Origin: Longimicrobiaceae bacterium
GTDB taxonomy: Bacteria; Gemmatimonadota; Gemmatimonadetes; Longimicrobiales; Longimicrobiaceae
NCBI GenBank assembly: GCA_036375715.1
Contig: DASVBS010000013.1
Coordinates: 1 to 64,000, forward strand
Direction: 5' to 3'
Length of the DNA stretch: 64,000 bases
The translations under genes and the position numbers were made by a program. Under the pieces are notes generated by a model that worked only from the letters and a program-made list of their open reading frames with translations, did no database searches and was not told where the DNA came from. Of this stretch, positions 1 through 9,274 are shown one piece after another (positions within the stretch are counted from its first letter, which is position 1; every line of letters begins with the position of its first letter).

Positions 1-1087
1 CGAGCACCATGATATCGCGATCGATCGCCGCGGCCACCGGGGGATCGGCGGAGCCGAAGAGCTCCACCGCCTGGACCACTCCGTCCTGGTTCACGTCTTC
101 CAGCTGGATGAGTCCTGTCTCCATCCAGCTCTGCACCCAGGGCACCGCGGCAACCTCGCTTACCGACCGCCCGGCCAGCGTATCCAGGATGTAGTACTTG
201 GAGAATACGGCGATGGTCGGCGCCGTCGTGTAGAGCAGGGCGATGAACAATAGCGCCCACCCCGTGCTCCAGCGCGCCGCCCGCACGGAGCGAACGGTGT
301 AGAAGCGCACGATCACGTGCGGTAGGCCCGCCGTTCCCACCATCAGGGCGATGGTGATGAACAGGACGTTGATGAAGGAGAGTTCGGTAAAGGGCGCCGC
401 ATAGTCCGAAAGCCCCAGCTCGACGCTGACCTGCCGCAGCTTGGGCAGCACCTCGGCCAGGGCGGTGTGCGGAAGCGGATTGTTGGTGAGGAGGATGGCA
501 ATGGCGATCGCCGGGGCGAGATACGCGAAGATCAGCACGAGGTACTGCGCGATCTGCGTGTACGTCACCCCCTTCATCCCGCCCAGGACGGCGTAGAAGG
601 CCACGATCACCATCCCCACCACCACCCCCGCCTCAATGCTGATCCCGAGGAAGCGGCTGAAGACGATCCCCACCCCGCGCATCTGCCCCGCCACGTAGGT
701 GAAGGACACGAAGATGGCCGCCAGCACCGCCACCACCCTCGCCGTCGAGGAGTAGTAGCGATCCCCCACGAAGTCCGGCACCGTGTACTTGCCGAACTTG
801 CGCAGAAAGGGGGCGAGCAGGAGCGCGAGCAGTACGTAGCCCCCTGTCCACCCCATCAGATATACGACGCCGTCGTACCCCATGAAGGCGATGAGCCCCG
901 CCATGGAAATGAAGCTCGCGGCGCTCATCCAGTCGGCCGCGGTCGCCATCCCGTTGGCCACCGCCCCGACACCCTGCCCCGCCACGTAGAAGCCGGAGGT
1001 GCTGCGCACGCGCGTCAGGATCGCAATCCCGATGTAGAGCGCGAAACTCAGCCCCACCATGATGTACGTCCAGGTCTGGATGGACAT
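1..1087 (-). CDS. Sodium:solute symporter large subunit, DUF4212-associated (VC_2705-type), C-terminus cut by window edge
   Basis: An open minus-strand frame starts with ATG at 1085-1087 and runs without a stop to base 1, giving 362 codons. The protein starts MSIQTWTYIMVGLSFALYIG and has the hydrophobic segments and early conserved stretch (GQGVGAVANGMATAADWMSA) of the sodium:solute symporter family. The family normally has about 550 residues, so roughly the last third is missing. The gene for the small partner subunit lies directly upstream on the same strand, which identifies this as the two-component SSS subfamily. Related proteins are annotated as organic-acid (acetate-like) transporters, but the substrate cannot be read here. 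A heptamer inverted repeat separates the two subunit genes. Confidence 0.9.
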   Translation of the reverse strand, partial: MSIQTWTYIMVGLSFALYIGIAILTRVRSTSGFYVAGQGVGAVANGMATAADWMSAASFISMAGLIAFMGYDGVVYLMGWTGGYVLLALLLAPFLRKFGKYTVPDFVGDRYYSSTARVVAVLAAIFVSFTYVAGQMRGVGIVFSRFLGISIEAGVVVGMVIVAFYAVLGGMKGVTYTQIAQYLVLIFAYLAPAIAIAILLTNNPLPHTALAEVLPKLRQVSVELGLSDYAAPFTELSFINVLFITIALMVGTAGLPHVIVRFYTVRSVRAARWSTGWALLFIALLYTTAPTIAVFSKYYILDTLAGRSVSEVAAVPWVQSWMETGLIQLEDVNQDGVVQAVELFGSADPPVAAAIDRDIMVL

Positions 1088-1120
1088 GGGGACTCTCTTC
1101 AGGTTCCCAGGTGAGGAAGA

Positions 1121-1257
1121 AAGAAGCTAGGAGCGAGAAGCTAGAAGCTAGAATTCTCCACTTCGGACTTCCGAGCGTGGGGGCTCACAGTCAGCCCGCG
1201 CGACCACTCCGCGGAATCGAGAATTCTGGCTTCCAGCTCCTAGCTTCTCGCTTCTTG
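1121..1257. repeat. Heptamer inverted-repeat element, GAAGCTA type (copy 1)
   Basis: The left arm (about 1121-1158) carries tandem variants of the 7-mer GAAGCTA and ends in GAATTCTC. The right arm (about 1219-1257) is its reverse complement, beginning GAGAATTCT and containing TAGCTTCT units, with one extra heptamer. The loop is about 60 bases. It fills the gap between the two symporter subunit genes, and the right arm includes the TAG stop and last codons of the upstream small-subunit gene. See the family finding for the other copies. Confidence 0.8.
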
Positions 1258-1521
1258 CCGTTCATCCACCCCGAACTCCCGGTCCTGTCGGTCCGCGAGC
1301 CAGGCGTTGACGAAGATCAGGATCACGAAGACGTAGATGGAGCCCTGGTGAGCCATCCAGAAGCCGAACGGAACACCGCCGAGCGAAACCTCGTTCAGCC
1401 AGCGAACGAGGACGATACTCATCAAAGGACCGGCGATGAACCAGATGGCGAGCAGAGTGAGGAGACGGCGAAGGGTGCGGCGCCAGTAGGCGTCCTTGTC
1501 GAAAGCGGCGTGTGGGGTCAT
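1240..1521 (-). CDS. Symporter small subunit, DUF4212 family
   Basis: This is a 93-residue protein with two predicted membrane helices: one around LLTLLAIWFIAGPLMSIVLV and one around GSIYVFVILIFVNAWLADRQ. The pattern of two helices, a basic N-terminus (DAYWRRTLRRL) and the helix-2 motif NAWLADRQD matches the DUF4212 small subunit that partners large SSS symporters. The ATG at 1519-1521 was chosen over an in-frame upstream ATG at 1632 because homologs begin just before the AYW motif and the extra 37 residues look non-coding. The last few codons and the TAG stop fall within the right arm of a heptamer repeat, so the natural C-terminus may have been replaced by repeat sequence. Confidence 0.9.
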   Translation of the reverse strand: MTPHAAFDKDAYWRRTLRRLLTLLAIWFIAGPLMSIVLVRWLNEVSLGGVPFGFWMAHQGSIYVFVILIFVNAWLADRQDREFGVDERQEARS

Positions 1522-1790
1522 ACGGAGCCACGATGCGAGTGGGCTGGATCCCCACCCGTCACCACCGTCGCGACGACCCGAACTCCGCGCTGGCTGGTAG
1601 AGCGTGCGCGGATCGTCGGCCTCACCTCGCAACGAGGGCTAGCGATGACGGGAGGCGCGGAAGGACGGCGCACAATACCGGCGGTTCGTCGCCTTCGCAA
1701 CACGGCGGGCAACGTGGCTTGCGCCGACTACGTCGGCCAGCGACCTTGTCGCCACTTTTGCGGGCGTAGCGGCAACGTGAACGGACACTG

Positions 1791-2630
1791 ATGGGCGAGG
1801 CAACAGAGCGGCAGACGGTCGGAGAGCTCCGACTGGGAGACATCATCTACAGCAACTGCTTTCCAGTCCACGCGAGACTCATCGATCGTCCCCGTGAGGG
1901 AGACCCGAAGCTGGTGCCGGGGCCGCCCTCCCTCCTCAACCGCCTGTTGAGCGAGCGCGAGATCGACGTAGCTCCCTCGTCCAGCATCGAATACGCCCGG
2001 AACGCGGACCGCTACCGGATCCTGCCCGATCTCGTCATCGGCTCGAAGGGACCGGTGCGTAGCATCCTCTTCCTCTCGCGCTACAATCCGTCCCGACTGG
2101 ACGGGCGGGTGGTGGCGCTGCCCACCGCGTCGGCCACGTCGGTGGTGCTGCTCAAGATCCTGCTGCACCTGCGCTGGGGCACCGCGCCGACCTTTACCTG
2201 GTTCGACCAGTCCTCGGAAAATCCCTTCGTGACCGGCGCCGACGCGGCGCTCTTCATCGGAGACGTGGCGCTCCGACCCGGTCTGCACGAGCGCATCCTC
2301 TACCGGTACGACCTGGGCGAAGTGTGGTACACCGCCACGGGCCTCCCCTTCGCCTTCGCGGTGTGGCAGGCATCAGGGGGCACGCCCGAGCAGCTAGCCT
2401 GTCTGCAGGAGATGCTGGTAGCCTCGCGCGAGTACTTCGAGGAGAACCACGCCCGGCTCGCGCGCGACTACAGCGAGCATTTTGGTCTGCCGCGCCGGCT
2501 TCTCGACGAGTACTGGCGTGGTCTCATCTATCGACTGGATGAGCCCATGCAGGAAGGGCTACGCAGCTTCTACCGCCTCGCCGTCCAGATCGGGGAGCTG
2601 GAGGTCGCTCCGGATCTCGCTTGGGCCTGA
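1791..2630 (+). CDS. mqnA: Menaquinone biosynthesis protein MqnA (chorismate dehydratase)
   Basis: The product has 279 residues, the usual size for MqnA. This periplasmic-binding-protein-like cytoplasmic enzyme dehydrates chorismate to 3-[(1-carboxyvinyl)oxy]benzoate, the first step of futalosine-dependent menaquinone synthesis. Visible family features are the early IIYSNCFPVH segment, the EIDVAPSSSIEYA stretch and the YRILPDLVIGSKGPVRSI region. MqnD (the other family member in the pathway) differs in these segments, so MqnA is preferred. The gene stands alone: it diverges from the symporter pair, and the next gene begins 134 bases downstream. No other mqn gene is in the window. Confidence 0.88.
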   Translation: MGEATERQTVGELRLGDIIYSNCFPVHARLIDRPREGDPKLVPGPPSLLNRLLSEREIDVAPSSSIEYARNADRYRILPDLVIGSKGPVRSILFLSRYNPSRLDGRVVALPTASATSVVLLKILLHLRWGTAPTFTWFDQSSENPFVTGADAALFIGDVALRPGLHERILYRYDLGEVWYTATGLPFAFAVWQASGGTPEQLACLQEMLVASREYFEENHARLARDYSEHFGLPRRLLDEYWRGLIYRLDEPMQEGLRSFYRLAVQIGELEVAPDLAWA

Positions 2631-2764
2631 GGCTGGCTCACCTTCTCCGCCGTTCCTGCCGATACTCAGTCCCACATCTGAACATCCCCCTTCCGGCTCA
2701 GCGCCTGGCTCACCGCCGGCGATGGCCGCAGCAGGGCATCTGTACACCTCTCCGACGCAGTACC

Positions 2765-3154
2765 ATGATCCGACGCGTCCTCTTCGTTCTGGCGATGCAC
2801 CTCGTGATCGCCGCCCCACTCGCGGCGCAGACACACCCCTCCACAGGGTCGAATGCATACGCCCTGGTCGAGTTGCCGGCTCTTGCGCTGGCGGTCGTCT
2901 TCGGCTTCCTGACCGCTCGGGCTCTGCGCGGCGGCCGGCTCGGTAAGGGAATGGCCCTGATCGCCTGGGGCTTCCTGGTCATGGCGATCGGCCACCTGCA
3001 TATGCAGGGCGAGATGCTGTTCGGCTTCAACCTCTTCGAGACCCTGCTTGGACAGGATGTGGGTCAGGCGATCTGGGTGATCGCGCTGCTCGTGACCTGG
3101 ATTCTGACGGGGCTCGGCTTCTACCGTCTCTACCGCGCCAGCGCCTCGGTCTGA
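2765..3154 (+). CDS. Small membrane protein of unknown function, upstream of hybrid kinase
   Basis: This 129-residue protein was not recognised. It starts MIRRVLFVLAMHLVIAAPLAAQ, a clear signal peptide ending in a signal peptidase I-like site. Three further hydrophobic segments follow: one around LVELPALALAVVFGFLTA, one around MALIAWGFLVMAIGHLHMQG and one around WVIALLVTWILTGLGFYRL. The ATG at 2765 is chosen because the upstream in-frame stretch is basic and lacks membrane character. The stop at 3154 is one base before the ATG of the histidine kinase, so the two are almost certainly translationally coupled. It may be a membrane input or accessory protein for that soluble kinase; this is inference from position only. 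Confidence 0.75.
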   Translation: MIRRVLFVLAMHLVIAAPLAAQTHPSTGSNAYALVELPALALAVVFGFLTARALRGGRLGKGMALIAWGFLVMAIGHLHMQGEMLFGFNLFETLLGQDVGQAIWVIALLVTWILTGLGFYRLYRASASV

Positions 3155-3155
3155 G

Positions 3156-5666
3156 ATGCTGTTGAAGCGGCTCTGGAAGGGGGCGCGAAACCGCTCCCTG
3201 GAGGTTGCCGGTGAGGGGCCCGCGGAGCGGCTGATCGCCACTCTGAGAGCACGCATCGATACACCGCACCGCGCCCGTGCCGTGCTCGCCCGGGCGGAGA
3301 GCTTCTCCTCCCTTCCGCCAGAGGCGAGGGCGCGCGAGCTCGCCCCGCTGTACCTGCTGTTCGAGCACTACCTCACCGAATCGGATTCGCGCCCGGTGGA
3401 CCGGTTCGACCTCCGTCGCGCGATCCGCAGGCGGTTTCCGGAGCTTCTGGAAAACGAATCCTTCCGCCTGATCCTCGAGCCCGAACCGCAACAGGAGGTT
3501 CTCCTCTGCCGCTTCATGCTCACCCGGGTGCTTGCGCGCGCGGGCGAGCTCCTCGGGCAGAGCGGCACGCAGGTCATTGGACCGCTGCTGACGTGGCTGG
3601 AGTGCGTCCCCGAGGGCGCCCTGGAATCTCCGCCCCTCCCGGGTTTCGCTGGGGGGGTGTCGCAGGAGGGATGGGTGCCGCGCCTGACGCGAGTCGCGGC
3701 CGCCCTCGATGCCCACCTGCAGTCGATTGTGGGCGAGCGGAACGCGACGAACCTTTTCGAGGGGGGCTACCTCGACACCTTCGAGACCTTCTCCGGTCTC
3801 GAGACCTTCCCGGTCGTGATCTCGCTCCTCCCGGACCGACTGCTCGACGAGCAGAAAATCGTGCTGCTCAGTCGGCGCCAGGTGCAGCGCGTAGTGTTCG
3901 ACCAGATGGAGAAGCTGCAGCAGGCGAACGACCGGCTCAGCGCACAGAACGCGGAGTTGGAGCGCGTACGGGCTGAGCTCCAGGCGGCCAAGGCCGAGCT
4001 GGAGAAGAGGGTGGTGGAACGTACCGCGGCGCTACGGGACACTACCATCTCGCTGCGCTCGGAGGCGGCGGAGCGCATGCGCGCCGAGGAGGCGCTCGAC
4101 CGGCTGCGCGAGCAGCAGGAGGCGCTCCTACACAGCATTCCCGATCCAGCCTGGCTCAAGGATGCGCAGCAGCGCTTCCTGGCCGTCAACGAGGCCGCCG
4201 TTCGGCTGTTCAACGCGGACGTGATGGTGCGCTCTGAACTGCTCCCACTGACGCGCGAGAACCTCATCGGCAGGCGGCTTGTCGACCTGCTCGAGCCGGA
4301 AGCGGCGCAGCGTGTCGCCGAGGAGGATGTCGACGTTCTACAGAAAGGGGAGAGCATCCGGCGGGAGTCGGTCGCGACGTATCGGGACGGCTCCACCCGA
4401 TGGTTGGAGACGGTCACCATGCCCACACGCGATCGGCATGGGGCGATCGTGGGGCTGGTCGGCGTCGCCCGTGACGTCACCGAGCGCAAGCAGCTGGAGG
4501 CGCGGCTGTTCCAATCTCAGAAAATGGAGGCGGTGGGGCGGCTGGCCGGCGGAATCGCGCACGATTTCAACAACGTGCTCACGGCGATCCGCGGCCACAC
4601 CGAGTTCCTCCTCATGGACCTACCGGCCGGATCGGAGTCCCGCTCCGACGCCGAAGGGATCCGCGAGGCGGTGGAGCGCGCTGCCGGCCTGACCAGGCAG
4701 TTGCTGGCCTTCTCGCGAAAGCAGCTCCTGCAGCCGAGTGTTATCGAGCTGAACGAGGTCGTGGGCGACATGGAGCGCATGCTCCGACGCCTCATCGGCG
4801 AGAATATCGAGCTGCGGAAGCGGACCGCGCCGGACGTCGGACGTGTTCGCGCAGACCGCAGCCAGATCGAGCAGGTGATCCTGAACCTCGTCGTGAACGC
4901 GCGCGACGCGATGCCCGACGGGGGTACCCTCCTGATCGAGACCCAGAACGTTGAGCTGGACGCGGACTACCAGCGCGGTCACCCGCAGGTTGCCCCCGGG
5001 CGGTACGTGTTGCTGGCGATCAGCGACACGGGCTGCGGGATGGACGAGGCTACCCAGGCGCAGATCTTCGAGCCCTTCTTCACCACCAAGGAGGTTGGGA
5101 AGGGGACGGGCCTGGGGCTTTCCACCGCCTACGGCATCGTCCGTCAAAGCGGGGGAACGATCTGGGTCTACAGCGAGGTCGGGAAGGGCACGTCCTTCAA
5201 GATCTACCTGCCTCGGGTGGACGCGCCCGCGGAGGTCAGAGCCCCGGTCGACGCGGCGCCACCGCAGGGAGGGTCGGAGACGGTCCTCCTGGTGGAGGAC
5301 GATGGCGCGGTGCGGGCACTCGCGTACCGCTTGCTCCGCCGCGCCGGCTACCACGTGATCGAGGCCTCGGACGGCCTGGAGGCGGAGAGCGTGGCCGCCG
5401 CATATCCGGGCACCATCGACCTTCTCCTGACCGATGCCGTCATGCCGTCGCTCGGGGGCAGGGAGTTGGCCGAGCGGTTGCTGCAGAAGCGCCCTGAAAT
5501 GGCCGTCCTCTGTATGTCCGGCTACACCGACGACGCCGTTCTCCGGCACGGCATCATCAACGAGGGGGCTCCTTTCCTGGAGAAGCCTTTCACTCCAGAC
5601 CGGCTGCTGCGGAAGGTGCGAGCGGTGCTGGACGGCGCCAGGATGGGCGCCGCGGTCCCCAACTGA
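3156..5666 (+). CDS. Hybrid sensor histidine kinase with PAS and C-terminal receiver domain
   Basis: The protein has 836 residues and no membrane segment. Domains in order: an unassigned N-terminal region (about 1-240); a coiled coil rich in E, A, L and R (about 245-325); a PAS sensor domain (about 320-450) ending in VARDVTERKQLEARL; a dimerisation/phosphoacceptor helix with H469 in GGIAHDFNNVL; an ATPase domain with the N-box LNLVVNARDAMPDGG and G-boxes DTGCGMD and GKGTGLGL; and a receiver (about 708-828) starting ETVLLVEDD with phosphoacceptor D760 in LLLTDAVMP. HDFNN-type kinases with a C-terminal receiver usually pass phosphate on through a separate phosphotransfer protein or act as self-modulators. 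It begins one base after the membrane protein gene and converges on the symporter gene 22 bases away. Confidence 0.93.
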   Translation: MLLKRLWKGARNRSLEVAGEGPAERLIATLRARIDTPHRARAVLARAESFSSLPPEARARELAPLYLLFEHYLTESDSRPVDRFDLRRAIRRRFPELLENESFRLILEPEPQQEVLLCRFMLTRVLARAGELLGQSGTQVIGPLLTWLECVPEGALESPPLPGFAGGVSQEGWVPRLTRVAAALDAHLQSIVGERNATNLFEGGYLDTFETFSGLETFPVVISLLPDRLLDEQKIVLLSRRQVQRVVFDQMEKLQQANDRLSAQNAELERVRAELQAAKAELEKRVVERTAALRDTTISLRSEAAERMRAEEALDRLREQQEALLHSIPDPAWLKDAQQRFLAVNEAAVRLFNADVMVRSELLPLTRENLIGRRLVDLLEPEAAQRVAEEDVDVLQKGESIRRESVATYRDGSTRWLETVTMPTRDRHGAIVGLVGVARDVTERKQLEARLFQSQKMEAVGRLAGGIAHDFNNVLTAIRGHTEFLLMDLPAGSESRSDAEGIREAVERAAGLTRQLLAFSRKQLLQPSVIELNEVVGDMERMLRRLIGENIELRKRTAPDVGRVRADRSQIEQVILNLVVNARDAMPDGGTLLIETQNVELDADYQRGHPQVAPGRYVLLAISDTGCGMDEATQAQIFEPFFTTKEVGKGTGLGLSTAYGIVRQSGGTIWVYSEVGKGTSFKIYLPRVDAPAEVRAPVDAAPPQGGSETVLLVEDDGAVRALAYRLLRRAGYHVIEASDGLEAESVAAAYPGTIDLLLTDAVMPSLGGRELAERLLQKRPEMAVLCMSGYTDDAVLRHGIINEGAPFLEKPFTPDRLLRKVRAVLDGARMGAAVPN

Positions 5667-5687
5667 CGACCGCGGCCGTGCCGCGCG

Positions 5688-7361
5688 CTACAGCCAGAAG
5701 CTGAAGTAGAGGTAGATGCCGACCACCAGACCGAGGACCACGGCCGTGCCCAGGTAATCCGGCCAGCTCAGGCTGGCGCGGATCTCCGCCCTCTGAGTCG
5801 GCGTCACCGAGGCGAAGGTGAGGCCGGCGATCTGCTCTTCCGACTGGGGCCGGGTGGCCATCGAGATCCCGATGATGAGGATGACGCTGATGAGGAAGAG
5901 CACACCGGCGTAGTAGTAGCCGTTGAACGCCCCGAACGATCCGATCAACCCCTCCGGCGGGATCCTCCCGCTCTGCACCATCGTCTGCACCGTGAGCTTC
6001 GTCATTCCCAGCACGAAGCCGATGACGAGGCCCCAGAACGCTCCGGCCGCATTGATCCGCTTGCTCGCCAGTCCGAGCAGGAAGACCGCCGTGATGGGCG
6101 GCGCCAGGAAACCCTGTACGTTTTGTAGATAATCGTAGAGCCCGGCGCTCCGTTCGGAGATGACCTTCATGATGGGAATCCAGAGGATCCCGAAACCGAC
6201 CACCACGGAGGTGGCGATGCGGCCCACGCGCACCAGCTCCCGCTCGGGCCGGCCGGGCCGGATCTTCTCGTAGATGTCGACCGTAAACAGCGTCGCCGCC
6301 GAGTTGAAGAGCGAGGCGAGCGAGCTCATCAGTGCGGATAGCAGGCTTCCCACCACCAATCCGCGAAGACCGACCGGAAGCAGGGACGCGACCATGGTAG
6401 GGAAGACCGCGTCCCCCAGCAGCTCCCCGTTCGGCCCTGTGGGAATGGTCATCATCCCTCGCTGGTGCAGCGCATAGCCGATCATTCCCGGGACCAGGAA
6501 GATGAAGATCGGCCACACCTTCAGGAACCCGCCCCAGATGGCGCCCCGACGAGCAGCCTGCAGCGACTTCGCTGAGAGGGTGCGCTGGACGATGTACTGA
6601 TCGGTACACCAGTACCAGATCCCCACGATCGGCGAGGCGATCATGACGCCGAGCCAGGGGAAGGTCGGATCGGAGTTGTCCCGCCAGAGCGCGAACTGCT
6701 CCGGGTTGGTGGCCAGCGCGGAGCGCATCTCCTCCCAGCCACCGAGCGCCGTGAGTCCGTGGAAGGTGATGAATACGGACCCGAGTAGGAGCAGACCGGT
6801 CTGGAGCACTTCCGTGTAGACTACCGCACGAAGCCCCCCGAACACCGTGTAGATGCCGGTGAGGATTACTGTGGAGAATGCGCCGACCCAGAAGGCGTTG
6901 TCCGGCGAGCCGAACACATCCGCCAGCAGCGAGCGGAAGACCAGGGCGCCCGCGTACACCGTCACCGACACCTTGGTGAAGACGTACGCCACCAGTGATA
7001 CGATGGAGAGGACCCAGCGGCTTCGCCCGTCGAAGCGCCGCTCGAGGAATTCCGGCATCGTGAAGACACCGGCCCGATAGTAGAAAGGAACGAAGACCCA
7101 GGCGAGTAAGAGCACGATCCAGGCGTGCAGCTCCCAGTGTGCCTGGGCCATTCCGTTGAGGGCGCCGCTGCCCGCGAGCCCCACCACGTGCTCCGAGCCG
7201 ATGTTCGACGCGAAGATCGAAGCCCCCACGGCGAACCAGCCTACATCCCGGCTGGCGAGGAAATAATCTGTCGAGGTGGCCGTACGCCGAGCGGACCACC
7301 AGACGATTCCGACCAGAACCAGGAAGTAGGCGGCAATAATCACCCAATCGATCGGGGACAT
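5688..7361 (-). CDS. Sodium/sugar-type SSS symporter
   Basis: The product has 557 residues with about 14 hydrophobic segments and belongs to the sodium:solute symporter family. The N-terminal stretch FASNIGSEHVVGLAGSGA, followed by a run reading HAWIVLLLAWVFVPFYYR, is characteristic of the SLC5/vSGLT-like sugar or inositol branch. This differs from the large subunit at the left edge of the window. It probably imports a sugar or polyol with Na+; the exact substrate is not readable. The gene is monocistronic in appearance: it is tail to tail with the hybrid kinase (22 bases between stops), and 156 bases separate its start from the mlaD stop. Confidence 0.88.
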   Translation of the reverse strand: MSPIDWVIIAAYFLVLVGIVWWSARRTATSTDYFLASRDVGWFAVGASIFASNIGSEHVVGLAGSGALNGMAQAHWELHAWIVLLLAWVFVPFYYRAGVFTMPEFLERRFDGRSRWVLSIVSLVAYVFTKVSVTVYAGALVFRSLLADVFGSPDNAFWVGAFSTVILTGIYTVFGGLRAVVYTEVLQTGLLLLGSVFITFHGLTALGGWEEMRSALATNPEQFALWRDNSDPTFPWLGVMIASPIVGIWYWCTDQYIVQRTLSAKSLQAARRGAIWGGFLKVWPIFIFLVPGMIGYALHQRGMMTIPTGPNGELLGDAVFPTMVASLLPVGLRGLVVGSLLSALMSSLASLFNSAATLFTVDIYEKIRPGRPERELVRVGRIATSVVVGFGILWIPIMKVISERSAGLYDYLQNVQGFLAPPITAVFLLGLASKRINAAGAFWGLVIGFVLGMTKLTVQTMVQSGRIPPEGLIGSFGAFNGYYYAGVLFLISVILIIGISMATRPQSEEQIAGLTFASVTPTQRAEIRASLSWPDYLGTAVVLGLVVGIYLYFSFWL

Positions 7362-7484
7362 TTGACTCGCTTTGCGACCGGGAAGCTGATGGCAGGAACG
7401 CTGGACCGATGCGGCGGGGAAGGATAAGCCCCGTCGGCCGGCGGCGACAGGGGGAGTGGAGAGGTGCGGAAGGGCGGACCGGGG

Positions 7485-7511
7485 CCGGCCAGGCGACGAC
7501 GACCTGGCCGG
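7485..7511 (-). other. Perfect hairpin behind mlaD
   Basis: CCGGCCAGG at 7485-7493 pairs perfectly with CCTGGCCGG at 7503-7511 around a 9-base loop (CGACGACGA). It lies 6 bases beyond the mlaD stop at the end of the efflux/Mla operon. On the minus strand it is followed by a C/G-rich stretch, not a U-tract, so it is not a classical intrinsic terminator. It could protect the mRNA 3' end or assist factor-dependent termination. Confidence 0.5.
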
Positions 7512-7517
7512 AACGTC

Positions 7518-8480
7518 CTAGAAGATCTCCAGATTGATGTACCGGCGGGGATTCTCCCGAATGTCCAGCAGCAAGGTGTTGAGGTTCTGTGCCGCGGTGT
7601 TGAGGTTGGTGTAGAGCGCCTCGTCCGTGCTGAGGAGACCGAGGGTACCCTCGCCGCGTTCGATGCGCCCCAGCACCTCGTCGAGGGAGCTGGCGGCCGC
7701 ATCGAGCGAAAGCGAGGTGGTACCGAGCTGCACGGTGAGCGAATCGATCCGGGCGACCGCCCGTGCCAGCTCGGGACCGGTGGTCACTCCTTCGAGCCCT
7801 TCGGCCGAGCGCCTCAGGCTGCCGGAGAGTGCCGCCAGTTCCTCCCGCTGTCTGGATGCCAGCGCATTCAGCTCCAACAGCAGGGTGCGCAGCTCGGTGG
7901 CGCTCTGTCCCACCGCCCCGATCGTCTCCTGCGACAGCAAAGACGTGATTCGCTGCAGCACCGTGTCGGCCTCGGCGCTCAGCGATTCGGCCGACGAGAT
8001 GAGCCCACTGGCGGAGGTACCGGGGAGAATGTCCCCATCGCCCATGTTCTCGTCGGAGGCACCCGGGATCACGTCGACCGTCATCCCTCCGAGCAGGCCG
8101 CTGGATTTCAGGTGCGCCACCGATCCCTGGGGCACCTCGTACTCGTCGTACAGCTCCAGCTTGACCTGCACCCCATCCGGGACCATCTCGAACCCGACCA
8201 CCCGACCGATGTTGACCCCCCGCATCTGCACCGGGTCACCGCGCCGGATCCCACCGGCATCGGGCACCGTGGTGAGGAGATAGTAACGGCCACGGAAGGT
8301 GCCCACGTCCGTGAAGGTGAAGAGCGTGATGAGGAACGCCGCCACGCCGATCAGGACGAACAGACCGACGCGCACCTCGCGGTTGGCCGAGCGCGGCGGC
8401 AACGCGGAGAGCAGCTCCTCCTCCGTCAGACGACTAGATCCACCTCCCGGCCCCCGCGCAGTGTCCAATCCCGAAGCCAT
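7518..8480 (-). CDS. mlaD: MlaD-like MCE-family lipid-binding protein
   Basis: The protein has 320 residues. A cytoplasmic N-tail is followed by one membrane anchor (about 37-57, VRVGLFVLIGVAAFLITLF), then an MCE domain (about 62-145) including GDPVQMRGVNIGRV and SSGLLGGMTVDVIPG. The rest is a long helical tail rich in S, A, L and E (about 160-320) that resembles the coiled-coil barrel-forming C-termini of larger MCE proteins. MlaD forms the periplasmic hexamer of the MlaFEDB complex, which moves phospholipids between inner and outer membranes. Its ATG (8478-8480) directly abuts the mlaF stop, so translation is coupled. No mlaB or mlaC follows. It is the last gene of the operon. Confidence 0.9.
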   Translation of the reverse strand: MASGLDTARGPGGGSSRLTEEELLSALPPRSANREVRVGLFVLIGVAAFLITLFTFTDVGTFRGRYYLLTTVPDAGGIRRGDPVQMRGVNIGRVVGFEMVPDGVQVKLELYDEYEVPQGSVAHLKSSGLLGGMTVDVIPGASDENMGDGDILPGTSASGLISSAESLSAEADTVLQRITSLLSQETIGAVGQSATELRTLLLELNALASRQREELAALSGSLRRSAEGLEGVTTGPELARAVARIDSLTVQLGTTSLSLDAAASSLDEVLGRIERGEGTLGLLSTDEALYTNLNTAAQNLNTLLLDIRENPRRYINLEIF

Positions 8481-9248
8481 TTATACCATCTCCAGAGTCT
8501 TCGACGATACCGTCATCGCGTCCCGCTCCAGGAACGCTCTCACCAGAAGGTCTTCGCTGTCGCGGAATTCTTGCGGGGTGCCGGCGAAGCGGATGCGGCC
8601 TCGATCCAGCATCGCCACGTGATCGGAGATCGGCAGCGCCCCTTCGATGTCGTGGGTCACGAGGATGGAAGTCACCCCCAGCTCGGCCGCGAGCCGGCTG
8701 ATCAGCTCGTGCACCACCGTGGCATTGACCGGATCCAGCCCCGTTACCGGCTCGTCGTAGAGGAGGATCTCGGGCCGCCCGACGATCGCCCGCGCCAGCC
8801 CGACCCGCTTGCGCATCCCGCCGGAGAGCTCCGACGGAAGCTTCGAAAGCACCGCGCGCGGATCCAGGTTGACATGCTCGAGCGCCTCCGCCACCCGGCG
8901 CAGGACCTCGCGGAAGCGCATCCGCTTCAGCTCGTCCTCCGGGATCCCCTGCGAGACGTTCTCGAACACCGTCATGCTGTCGAACAGGGCGGCGTTCTGA
9001 AAGACGTAGCCGACCTTGCGGCGGAGCCGCTCGATCGTCGCGCGATCATTGAAGAAGACGCTCTCCCCGTCAATCAGCACGTCCCCGTAGTCGGGGACGA
9101 TCAGTCCGATGGTGGTTTTCAGCAGGACGCTCTTCCCCGTGCCCGAATGGCCTACGATCGCCATCGTCTCGCCCGTCTGCACGGAGAGATTCACCCCTGC
9201 CAGGACCGGTGCATCGAATGCTTTGTAGACGTTGCGATACTCGACCAT
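8481..9248 (-). CDS. mlaF: MlaF-like ABC ATPase
   Basis: This 255-residue cytoplasmic ATPase energises Mla phospholipid transport. Its Walker A is GHSGTGKS (33-40), the signature LSGGM (141-145) and the Walker B ILLYDEP (161-167), followed by VTGLDP; the H-loop lies in ILVTHD. LSGGM followed by a basic stretch, and the short FENVSQG segment, are typical of MlaF/Ttg2A ATPases. The permease gene lies upstream on the same strand but is separated by a 273-base gap filled with a heptamer inverted repeat, unusual for this normally tight gene pair. The mlaD gene follows with no gap. Confidence 0.93.
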   Translation of the reverse strand: MVEYRNVYKAFDAPVLAGVNLSVQTGETMAIVGHSGTGKSVLLKTTIGLIVPDYGDVLIDGESVFFNDRATIERLRRKVGYVFQNAALFDSMTVFENVSQGIPEDELKRMRFREVLRRVAEALEHVNLDPRAVLSKLPSELSGGMRKRVGLARAIVGRPEILLYDEPVTGLDPVNATVVHELISRLAAELGVTSILVTHDIEGALPISDHVAMLDRGRIRFAGTPQEFRDSEDLLVRAFLERDAMTVSSKTLEMV

Positions 9249-9274
9249 CGGGGATGCTGCAAAAGGCGGTCACC

